Source: Flammeovirga sp. SJP92 (GTDB taxonomy: Bacteria; Bacteroidota; Bacteroidia; Cytophagales; Flammeovirgaceae). Taken from it: 64,000 nucleotides of DNA. Positions 8,716 to 16,636 of the stretch are shown here, one piece after another (position 1 is the stretch's first letter; the number at the start of each line of letters is the position of its first letter). Made by a program: the position numbers and the translations under genes. The notes under the pieces were generated by a model that was not told the origin of the DNA, ran no database searches, and saw nothing but the letters and a program-made list of their open reading frames with translations. The stretch spans positions 372,001 through 436,000 of the forward strand of contig NZ_LQAQ01000093.1 of NCBI RefSeq assembly GCF_001583495.1. Direction: 5' to 3'.

Positions 8716-9486
8716 TTACCTATTCAACCACTCCTTAAACTTCCCCATCTTATCTGCAGGGACAAACAATTCCGAAGGCGTCTCTGGTTTAGTAAAAATC
8801 TTCAGTTTTGTTTTTGAATACCATGAAACGCTGTCGATCGCATTAATTTGAACGATGTATTTTCGGTTGACTCTGAAGAAGTTTTTAGGGTCTAGTTTCT
8901 TTTCGATTTGATCCATCGTGTAGTTGACATCATACACTTTTCCATCTGTCACTTGAATAAAAACGGCTTTACTTTCTGCGAATACAAATGCGATATCTTC
9001 TACCTTCACGGTTCTAAGTTCATCACGGAAGCTGACCATAAAGCGTTCTTTATAGTCGTGGTTCATTTGCTGTGCGACGACTTGACCGAGTAAGTCGTAG
9101 TCAATTTTACTTGGGGAATTGTCTGTGATAAATCGCTTTTTGAACTTGTTTACGCTTGTTTCTAGATCGACAAGACTGATAGGTTTGAGGAGGTAATCTA
9201 CGCTATTTTGCTTGAAAGCTTTGATGGCATATTGATCAAAAGCAGTAGTGAAAATAATGGGCGTTTCCACTTCTAATTGCTCAAAAATCTCGAAGCTATT
9301 ACCATCTGAAAGATGAATATCCATAAAAATCAGATCTACTTCTTCTCCGGTTTCAAAAAACTCTACACACTCTTCAATGGATTCTAAGGAAGCGATCACA
9401 TCAAAATCGTCCTCAAGTTTTCCTAATAGCATTTTGAGTTTTCTTGCACTTGGTGCTTCGTCTTCTACAATCAGTACTTTATACAT
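8716..9486 (-). CDS. LytTR-type DNA-binding response regulator
   Basis: The product is 256 residues. The N-terminal receiver domain (1-120) has the acidic pocket VEDE at 7-10, phospho-acceptor D56 in DLIFMDIHLSDG, a TTAFD switch and the conserved lysine in YLLKPI. The C-terminal LytTR DNA-binding domain (about 150-255) includes the FFRVNRKYIVQINAIDSV pattern. It lies 3 bases after the histidine kinase gene on the same strand, so the two form a cognate pair and are translated together. Targets are unknown. The RND efflux operon immediately upstream is a candidate, but a terminator separates them. Confidence 0.93.
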   Translation of the reverse strand: MYKVLIVEDEAPSARKLKMLLGKLEDDFDVIASLESIEECVEFFETGEEVDLIFMDIHLSDGNSFEIFEQLEVETPIIFTTAFDQYAIKAFKQNSVDYLLKPISLVDLETSVNKFKKRFITDNSPSKIDYDLLGQVVAQQMNHDYKERFMVSFRDELRTVKVEDIAFVFAESKAVFIQVTDGKVYDVNYTMDQIEKKLDPKNFFRVNRKYIVQINAIDSVSWYSKTKLKIFTKPETPSELFVPADKMGKFKEWLNR

Positions 9487-9489
9487 CGC

Positions 9490-10542
9490 TTATTGATTTA
9501 TCAATGGTAATTCAGCTATATATTGATCCCCTTGGACGCCAAAACGTGGGATTTTGTCTGAAATTAATTTATACTTTTCTTCTAAATTTTTGAGTCCTGT
9601 ATGAGTGGAAGCCGTTTCTGGAGTATCTCTTGGTTGATAATTATTGGCTACCACTATATTGTTATTCTCTTCATAGATATGAATCTGAAGAGGTGATTTT
9701 TTAGAGATACGATTATGTTTGATGGCATTTTCTATTAATACCTGTAGTGATAATGGTGGAATCATCTGATCGGGTAAGTTCTCTTCTAAATCATTTTTCA
9801 CTTGAAAACCTTCTTCAAAACGGATCTTTAAAAGGAATAAATAGGCATCTATAAAATCCAATTCCTGTTCTACCGGTACCAACATCTCTTCGCTGATGGT
9901 CAATACATATCTGTATACTTTGGCAAACTCTTGAATAAATTGATCTGACTTTTCGATGTCTTCATAGATTAAAGAGGAAAGTACGCTAAGGTTATTGAAA
10001 AGGAAGTGATTGTCCAGTTGATTTTTTAAGGCAGAATATTTCGTCTGTAATTGGGTTTTCTCTACTCTTTCAAGGTTCAATTCTAATTCATTTCTTTCAC
10101 TGACTACCTCAATCGTTTCTATGGCAACAAGAAATAAAATGTTCTCGACTAAAGGTAATGCAAACATGCCTTCAATAGGTAAGTTCTGTTCTTTAAAAGC
10201 CAATAAACGGTGGAATAGATTTCCTGTATCATAAAGGCTATGCATAAAACTCATCAAGATACTTGTTACTACAAGCACCATGGTAAAGTCCACTAAACCT
10301 CTTAAAAACATGTGCTTCTTCCAAGGAAGCACCTTATTCAGTTTTACTACAGCGAAATAATAGCCAAATACTGCTGTAGAGGAAGAAATTAGAATCAACG
10401 GTAACATTTCTGTGAGAAAATGAGCCACTTTGTTTTCTGAAATATACCCGCTCAATGTCAGCGTTGTCATCGGTATGAGGATGATACAAAACATGGTAAG
10501 CGGTATAAAAAACAACCAGAGTAAATTCCTTTTCTTTTTCAT
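9490..10542 (-). CDS. LytS/YehU-type sensor histidine kinase
   Basis: The product is 350 residues. Four transmembrane helices fill the first about 150 residues with almost no periplasmic domain, so the signal is probably sensed in or near the membrane. The His_kinase (PF06580-type) region follows: the phospho-acceptor histidine is in LKNQLDNHFLFNNLSVLSS near residue 180, where the family usually has NPHFLFN. The ATP-binding N-box is in LQVLIENAIKHN. The G-box is short, as usual in this family. It is paired with the LytTR regulator 3 bases downstream. Confidence 0.9.
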   Translation of the reverse strand: MKKKRNLLWLFFIPLTMFCIILIPMTTLTLSGYISENKVAHFLTEMLPLILISSSTAVFGYYFAVVKLNKVLPWKKHMFLRGLVDFTMVLVVTSILMSFMHSLYDTGNLFHRLLAFKEQNLPIEGMFALPLVENILFLVAIETIEVVSERNELELNLERVEKTQLQTKYSALKNQLDNHFLFNNLSVLSSLIYEDIEKSDQFIQEFAKVYRYVLTISEEMLVPVEQELDFIDAYLFLLKIRFEEGFQVKNDLEENLPDQMIPPLSLQVLIENAIKHNRISKKSPLQIHIYEENNNIVVANNYQPRDTPETASTHTGLKNLEEKYKLISDKIPRFGVQGDQYIAELPLINQ

Positions 10543-10599
10543 GTCTCTAATATAATCAGTTATAGTTTAATGCACATTTGAATAATTTCCCCATTAATA

Positions 10600-10635
10600 A
10601 ATAAAAGCACCCAAGCCCGAAGACCTGAGTGCTGG
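10600..10635 (-). terminator. Intrinsic terminator after the efflux operon
   Basis: An AGCAC...GTGCT stem with inner pairs (10606-10610 with 10629-10633) is followed on the minus strand by TTTTATTTATT. It lies 20 bases past the TolC-family gene. Confidence 0.65.
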
Positions 10636-10654
10636 ATAACGGGTTTACACTTCT

Positions 10655-11998
10655 CTATTCATTAATTTGATCTAGTAGGTCTCCAGATAATTGTAAGATG
10701 GAATACTCGGCTACTTTGGCGTTGTATAAGGCATCGTTTAATCTATTTTTTGCAGTTTGAAGGTTGGTCTGTGCAGTACGGAAATCAATGCTTGTAACCT
10801 GTCCTAATTCGTATTGTTCCTTCGTTTGTCTGAAGTTTAATTCGGCTTGTTCCATGCTTTTCGCTTCCATGTTGGCGATACGTTGTTTGTAATCGTAGTC
10901 CGACCAAGCATTCATCACGTCTCTTTGTAATTCTTTGGTCAACTGCATCGTATTTTGCTGTTGTGCCATTACGCTTAGCTTTGCATTCTGCTCCTTTTTC
11001 TTTTGCTGATGTCCGTTGAATACATTAAATGACATGGTCACTCCGGCTGACATCCCTAAGTTTTCACTGTAAAGCACCTGCCCTGCATCATTATTCATTC
11101 TGTTGTAACCATATTGAGCGTAAGTAGAAAGTGTCGGTGATTTTCCTGCTTTCGCAATTTTCAAATCCAATTCTGTAATCTCTTCCTGCTTGTGCTGTGC
11201 TAAAAGCGAAAGGTTTTCAGTCATAGCTTGTTCCAATACTTTATCAGCAGTCAAACCATTTATAAATTCAAAATCAGCATCCACTTCGTAGGTAGCATTC
11301 ACTTCACCTCCCAATACCACATTCAGTTTTCTAATAGCTGTGTAATAAGCCTGTTCCGTTTGAAGGTAAGCCGTACTATCACTATTTAAATCTACTTCAG
11401 CGTTCAATACTTCCAACTTTGTCGACTGACCTAAAAGATAACGGTTCTTCAACCTTTCTAATCTTTTATTCGATGTGACAATTGTTGCTTTGGAGATATT
11501 GAGGTTTTCTTGCTCACGCGATATATCATAAAATGCTTCTACTACTTGAAGTACTGTATTTTCAACTTCCTGCTTAAAACGTATATCTTCCAAAGTAGCA
11601 CTTTCACGAAGCTGATTTAATGTAAAACGATTGCCATTGCCATTAAACAATACATAATCCATTCTGATGTTCGCATCAAAAGTCGTGGATGCCGCATTGT
11701 CCAACTGCATTCTGTTATCGCCTCCTTCTGATGGAGCTCCTGTGCTCATGAACTCCATCTCCGTATCGTTATTACTATAATCTGCAGTACCATTTGCAGT
11801 TATGGAAGGTAACATCCCTGCCATACCTGCAGTAGCGTTATTGCTGGCTTGCTCTTTATTGACGGACACCGCTTTTAGATTGTGGTTGTTGGTCAATGCC
11901 AATTGAATTGCCTCATTAATGCTCATTTTTTCTTGAGCAAAACTATTTCCTGCCAACAGTAAGAAACAGAGGGTAGAGATGATATTAAGCTTCTTCAT
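10655..11998 (-). CDS. TolC-family outer membrane efflux protein
   Basis: The product is 447 residues with a signal peptide ending in GNSFAQ. It contains two repeats of the outer membrane efflux protein fold, long helical hairpins around beta strands. SINEAIQLALTNN at the start of the mature protein and the repeat-like EQAELNFRQTKEQYELGQVTSIDF near the C-terminus are typical. It forms the outer membrane exit duct of a tripartite pump. Its ATG lies inside the last codons of the RND pump gene (14-base overlap, different frame), so translation is coupled. It is the last gene of the operon adaptor-pump-duct. Confidence 0.92.
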   Translation of the reverse strand: MKKLNIISTLCFLLLAGNSFAQEKMSINEAIQLALTNNHNLKAVSVNKEQASNNATAGMAGMLPSITANGTADYSNNDTEMEFMSTGAPSEGGDNRMQLDNAASTTFDANIRMDYVLFNGNGNRFTLNQLRESATLEDIRFKQEVENTVLQVVEAFYDISREQENLNISKATIVTSNKRLERLKNRYLLGQSTKLEVLNAEVDLNSDSTAYLQTEQAYYTAIRKLNVVLGGEVNATYEVDADFEFINGLTADKVLEQAMTENLSLLAQHKQEEITELDLKIAKAGKSPTLSTYAQYGYNRMNNDAGQVLYSENLGMSAGVTMSFNVFNGHQQKKKEQNAKLSVMAQQQNTMQLTKELQRDVMNAWSDYDYKQRIANMEAKSMEQAELNFRQTKEQYELGQVTSIDFRTAQTNLQTAKNRLNDALYNAKVAEYSILQLSGDLLDQINE

Positions 11999-14900
11999 AG
12001 TCGTATGCTAATTCTTTGATTGCTGATTCAACAGCTTCTTGATTTACTTCTTCACCTGTTTTGATCTTCTTGATTTTCACCTTGATTTGGTTGAACATCT
12101 TAATACAAACTGGAAGAACGATAAGGGTGATTAGGGTTGCTCCTGCGATTCCGTAAGAGATCGTAATCACCATCGGAATAAGGAATCTTGCTTGTAAACT
12201 AGTTTCGAAAACCATTGGCCCCATACCTGCTACAGTCGTTACGGTAGTCAATAAGATTGGACGGAAACGAGATAGACAAGCTTCAATCAATGCGTCATCA
12301 AAACTCATTTTTGCTTTTAGGTTGAGGTTAAATGCATTGATCAATACCAAAGCATCGTTGACCATCACACCAAGCAAGGCGATAATTCCCATAAAGGACA
12401 TCAAACTAATGGCAAACCCGTGAAGGTAATGTGCTAATACCACCCAGATAAAACTTAATGGGACAAGTGCGAAAACGATAAACGACTGACTGAATGATCT
12501 TAGCGTAAAGACCACGATCGTGAACATGAGGATAAATACAATCGGAATTACTTTCGCCGCTGAGTTACCTACTTTCTCCTGCTCTCTTTTCTGACCATCA
12601 AAATCCGCTTCTACTGTTTGGTGCTCTTTTAATAGGTCAGGTAATAACTCTGTCTTGATTTTATTTAAAATATCTGGAAGAGCATCATCAGGATTTTTCA
12701 ATTGAGCCGTCAACTTCATTTCTCTATTGAAATCAATATGGTTGATCGATGAATAACCGTCTTCAATAGTGAAATTGGCCACTTCTGAGAAAGGATACGC
12801 AACACCATTTCCCATTCTAATTTTCATTTTCTCTAGATCACCAAAACTGCTTCTGTTGTCCATATCATAACGTACCCAAACTTTCACTTCATCCTGTCCT
12901 CTTTGAATTCTTTGGATTTCGTAACCGAAGAAACCTTGACGGATCTGAGAGATCACTTGTTGTTCAGTAAGTCCAAGTTGGTAGGCTTTATCTTTTAAAG
13001 AAATATGGATTTCTCTGTTACCTGTAGGGTTGTTGTCTTTTACATTTCTCAACTCAGGCATTTTCTCCATACGGAGTTTCAATTCCTTTTTCACAATTGC
13101 CAATTCCTCTAAATCATCACCTCTTAATGAAACTACTACAGGATCTCCAAAAGGAGAGAAAGAAGCAAAACTGATCGACTCCGCACCTGGAATTTTACCG
13201 ATGGCTTCTGATAGTAAATTACTGACATCGGCAGTTGATCCAGAACGTTCCTCTGCACCTAATAATGTAAGGTTGAATTGTACTTGGTGGCCCGAACCCA
13301 TGTAGACCATGTTTACTTTCTTGATGATATCTTTATTGCCTTCTTGCTCAGACTTCATTTCTTCATTGACGATATCAATTGCGTTTTCAATTTGCAGCAC
13401 TCCTTGTTCAGTCACTTCTTGTTGTGTACCATTAGGCATGACCAAAGTGATCGTCACATCATCTCCTTCAATACTTGGGAAGAATGTGGCTGGTACTACT
13501 TTTTTCGCCATCATTCCCACTGAGAAAATAAACAGGGCTATTGTAATACTGAATGTGATGGCTTTGTTTTTCAATGTGAATTCAAGAATAGGTAAATACA
13601 CATTGTCTCTGAACTTGAACAGGTATTTGTCAACTGTCTTTGTTACAATATTCGCCTCCGCTTTTCCATTGGCCTTAAATGCTTTTGAAAATGCCAAGTG
13701 AGCTGGAAGAATAATTAAACCTTCGATTAATGAAACGAATAAGATCAGACCTACAATCCATGACATATCTTTGAAGAAGTCACCCATTGTTCCGTCAATG
13801 AAAAGGAAAGTAGAGAAAGCAACGATAGTAGTTAATACGGCTGAAATTACGGCTGGAAGAACTTCCATTGTTCCGTCAATTGCGGCTTGAATAGCAGGCT
13901 TGCCTTTTTCATAATGCTGATAGATGTTTTCTGCTACTACAATGGCGTCATCTACCAAAATTCCCAGTACAACGATCAAGGCGAAAAGTGAAATCATATT
14001 GATCGTCACACTTGTAAATGAGATCAGTATAAACATTCCGAATATAGAAAAGGGTATACCAATAGCTACCCAAAAGGCAATTCTAGGGTTAAGGAAAAGT
14101 GAAAGAACAATTAATACCAAGATGATTCCTAGAATACCATTGTCAATCAGAAGGTCTAAACGCTGTCCTAATAAATCTGATTGATCACGAATTACATCGA
14201 TATGCAATACATCATTCTCAGCATTGAATTCATCAATATATTCATATAAAATATCTGCTGTTGCTAAAATATCTTCACTGAAAGTATTGTTGATAGTAAC
14301 CGTTACTGCTCTTTTTCCATTCAAAGTCGCTCTTGCTGGAGCATCTTCCCACTGATCTACTACTTTGGCTACATCTTTCAAACGAATCACACCTCCATTG
14401 TCCGTCTGACGGATGATAATGTAGTCCATCTCTGTTGAAGAATAGCCTTTATTTTTTGCTCTGATAAAAAACTCTTCTTCACCATCTTTTATACTACCAC
14501 CTGTCATTTCTAGGTTGGCACTTTGTACTGCCATAGCCACTTCTTCAAAAGTCATATTATAACTTTCCAAAGCGTCTTCTTGAAGCAGAATTGCAATTTC
14601 TTCGTTCGGATAACCTGAAATCTCAATCTTAGAAATTCCCTTTTTCGCCAGTAAATCTTTCTCTACCTTTCTAGCGGTTTCTTTTAGAGATTTTAATGAA
14701 ACACCATCACCTGTAATGCCAAACATAAAGCTAAAATTGGCATCTTCGTGCTTTTTAGAAACCACTGATTCCACATCCAAAGGGAAAGATGAAATACCTT
14801 CTACCACGTTTTTTACACGCGTCAAAGCTTCATCCATATCAGTACCTTTGAACATTTCCAACGTAATTTTACCTACGTTTTCTTGAGCATAAGAAGTGAT

Positions 14901-15140
14901 TTGGTCCAAGCCTTCAAGCCCTTTCAGCTCTTCTTCAATTTTCAGAATTACACCTTCCTCCACTTCTTCAGCAGATGAACCTGGGTAAACTACATCAACA
15001 TAAATAAAACGCTGAGGAGCATTGGGCATAAACGTACTTGTAATTTTACTTGCCGCTATAAAACCCATCACCAATGTGAGTGCCATTACCAGATTGACAG
15101 CCACTGGGAACTTTATAAAATAGGATATTAATTTTTTCAT
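11985..15140 (-). CDS. RND-family efflux pump, inner membrane subunit (AcrB/HAE1-like)
   Basis: The product is 1051 residues, the usual size for the family. It has a TM helix at the N-terminus, two large periplasmic loops and two blocks of helices. The proton-relay aspartate pair is in GILVDDAIVVAENIYQH in TM4. The equivalent TM10 segment reads LGVMVNDALVLINAF, so the AcrB lysine is replaced by Asn, as often happens in the Bacteroidota subgroup. The heavy-metal CusA signature is not evident. Antibiotic, lipid or metabolite export are all possible; the substrate cannot be read from sequence. It follows the adaptor gene by 12 bases and overlaps the TolC gene by 14 bases. Confidence 0.94.
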   Translation of the reverse strand: MKKLISYFIKFPVAVNLVMALTLVMGFIAASKITSTFMPNAPQRFIYVDVVYPGSSAEEVEEGVILKIEEELKGLEGLDQITSYAQENVGKITLEMFKGTDMDEALTRVKNVVEGISSFPLDVESVVSKKHEDANFSFMFGITGDGVSLKSLKETARKVEKDLLAKKGISKIEISGYPNEEIAILLQEDALESYNMTFEEVAMAVQSANLEMTGGSIKDGEEEFFIRAKNKGYSSTEMDYIIIRQTDNGGVIRLKDVAKVVDQWEDAPARATLNGKRAVTVTINNTFSEDILATADILYEYIDEFNAENDVLHIDVIRDQSDLLGQRLDLLIDNGILGIILVLIVLSLFLNPRIAFWVAIGIPFSIFGMFILISFTSVTINMISLFALIVVLGILVDDAIVVAENIYQHYEKGKPAIQAAIDGTMEVLPAVISAVLTTIVAFSTFLFIDGTMGDFFKDMSWIVGLILFVSLIEGLIILPAHLAFSKAFKANGKAEANIVTKTVDKYLFKFRDNVYLPILEFTLKNKAITFSITIALFIFSVGMMAKKVVPATFFPSIEGDDVTITLVMPNGTQQEVTEQGVLQIENAIDIVNEEMKSEQEGNKDIIKKVNMVYMGSGHQVQFNLTLLGAEERSGSTADVSNLLSEAIGKIPGAESISFASFSPFGDPVVVSLRGDDLEELAIVKKELKLRMEKMPELRNVKDNNPTGNREIHISLKDKAYQLGLTEQQVISQIRQGFFGYEIQRIQRGQDEVKVWVRYDMDNRSSFGDLEKMKIRMGNGVAYPFSEVANFTIEDGYSSINHIDFNREMKLTAQLKNPDDALPDILNKIKTELLPDLLKEHQTVEADFDGQKREQEKVGNSAAKVIPIVFILMFTIVVFTLRSFSQSFIVFALVPLSFIWVVLAHYLHGFAISLMSFMGIIALLGVMVNDALVLINAFNLNLKAKMSFDDALIEACLSRFRPILLTTVTTVAGMGPMVFETSLQARFLIPMVITISYGIAGATLITLIVLPVCIKMFNQIKVKIKKIKTGEEVNQEAVESAIKELAYDYEEA

Positions 15141-15152
15141 GATTCGATCCGC

Positions 15153-16259
15153 TTATTTCATCACTTGCACTTTCATTCCTTCGTAAGGGTTCTTGATGTT
15201 GGTCATCAATACTGCCGAGTTAGCAGAAACACCTTTTACGATTGCTTCAGATCTGAAAGACTCCAGCACTTCAATTTTCTGAATCTTCAGTTTATTGTTC
15301 TCTACAATGAAAATCTGATTTTCTTCAAATATTAATTTTCGAGGAATTTGAATTGCATCTTCAAATGATGTACTGTTTACTTTTGCCGTTAAGAACATCC
15401 CTTCTTTTAGGTCTTTGCCTGAAGTTTGGATATACACTTTTACGCTTTGAGAGTTCGCATCTAACGTGCTTCCAATTCGGATGACTGTACCTGTCCATTC
15501 CGTTTCTAATTCAGAAGAATACAAGTTTACTTTGCTTCCTTTTTTGAAATGTTCAATATCTTTTAGCGGGGCTGTCACTTCCAATTCATAAGAAGACAGG
15601 CTGACCATTTCTCCAAGCTCTTCACCGGCTCTTACCGCTGTTCCAGCTTCCACATTACTTTTTGAAATTACGCCATTGAAGGGAGCGTAAATTGTATATT
15701 TGCTTAACTTTTCTTCAGATGATTTGATGGTATAATAAGAGCTGTAAATTCCGTTTCCGGCGATAAAATATTTTTCTTTTTCTGTCTTAGGCGTAGGTAA
15801 CTCTTTTAAGGGTTGATGAATATCAAACTCCTTTAAGTATTGATTCCAAGTGGGATAACTTTCTGAAAAATCTTCTTTTAAATCAGGTAAAATTGCCGTT
15901 AGATCTGTCATAAAATTACTCTTATCCGCAAGTAATGTCATATAACGCTCTTGCTTGTCGATCTGTAATACCACTTGACCTTTTTTGTAATAATTTCCTT
16001 CTCTGAATTTTTTAGCGGAAGACAACAAACGTCCTTCTACTTCCGCATAAATTTCATATCTATCTTTCGCTTTCAGTTTTCCCGTTACTTCAATTGTATT
16101 GTGTAAGGTTTCCAACTTCGCGTATTCCACTTTTACTGCTAAATCACTTTTTCCCTCAAGCGGTGCTTCAGGTTCTTTTTCTGGTAATGCACTCACTGCA
16201 AAAACAGCGATAATGATAATCAGAGGACTCAGAATTAGATATATATATTTGCTTTTCAT
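15153..16259 (-). CDS. RND efflux periplasmic adaptor (HlyD/MFP family)
   Basis: The product is 368 residues from the ATG at 16259. The frame is open further, to 16484, but that extension runs through a long inverted repeat and does not look like protein. The chosen start gives a clean N-terminal membrane anchor (MKSKYIYLILSPLIIIIAVF). A barrel-sandwich (lipoyl-like) half motif is at GKLKAKDRYEIYAEVEGRL and its partner at YAPFNGVISKSNVEAGTAV. A beta-barrel and a membrane-proximal domain follow. It links the pump to the outer membrane duct. It is the first gene of the three-gene efflux operon. The region between its two half motifs is short on coiled coil. Confidence 0.9.
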   Translation of the reverse strand: MKSKYIYLILSPLIIIIAVFAVSALPEKEPEAPLEGKSDLAVKVEYAKLETLHNTIEVTGKLKAKDRYEIYAEVEGRLLSSAKKFREGNYYKKGQVVLQIDKQERYMTLLADKSNFMTDLTAILPDLKEDFSESYPTWNQYLKEFDIHQPLKELPTPKTEKEKYFIAGNGIYSSYYTIKSSEEKLSKYTIYAPFNGVISKSNVEAGTAVRAGEELGEMVSLSSYELEVTAPLKDIEHFKKGSKVNLYSSELETEWTGTVIRIGSTLDANSQSVKVYIQTSGKDLKEGMFLTAKVNSTSFEDAIQIPRKLIFEENQIFIVENNKLKIQKIEVLESFRSEAIVKGVSANSAVLMTNIKNPYEGMKVQVMK

Positions 16260-16425
16260 CTGGTTGAATAAGTTTAATGTTATGATTTGATGATAACACA
16301 AACTTCCCCATTCTAACGCTGTATATAAATTAAAGGAAGACGAAGCCGGGAAATTGGAGGATGAATCGGGAAAATTGGGGATGAAGCAGAAAGTAGAAAT
16401 CGGGAGATTTCTAAGGATCTGTAGG

Positions 16426-16510
16426 ACACGAATGGCGCTGTCGCTTAACATTCGCGCCAGTGGTACTGATTCCCCATAGCGCAAATGTTAAGCGACAGCG
16501 TCATTTGTGC
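16426..16510. repeat. Long inverted repeat, two 32-base arms with 21-base spacer
   Basis: Arms 16426-16457 and 16479-16510 are reverse complements apart from about four positions, with a perfect 15-base core (CGCTGTCGCTTAACA). Every mismatch I see is a transition, so the RNA of one strand could still pair through G-U. It is more GC-rich than its surroundings. It lies in the leader of the efflux operon (minus strand), between the outer membrane protein terminator and the adaptor start. It could be a dispersed REP-like or MITE-like element, or an attenuator. Confidence 0.85.
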
Positions 16511-16552
16511 TTGAGAGATCAAAAGAAGTCTCTGACTTCTATTCAAAATAAA

Positions 16553-16603
16553 TAAAAAAATCACCCGACTTTAAATGATATATCCATTCAAAATCGGGTG
16601 ATT
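16553..16603 (-). terminator. Intrinsic terminator of the outer membrane protein gene
   Basis: A 10-bp stem AATCACCCGA/TCGGGTGATT (16559-16568 with 16594-16603) is followed on the minus strand by a run of seven or more T. It lies 34 bases past the stop of the gene ending at 16637. Confidence 0.88.
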
Positions 16604-16636
16604 GAGGGTGTAAATTATTAAAAGGAAACCTTGTGA

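Noticed and set aside
16260-16484. N-terminal extension of the efflux adaptor to an ATG at 16484
   Set aside because: The added 75 residues are encoded by the inverted repeat and leader and would bury the membrane anchor; the ATG at 16259 is better.
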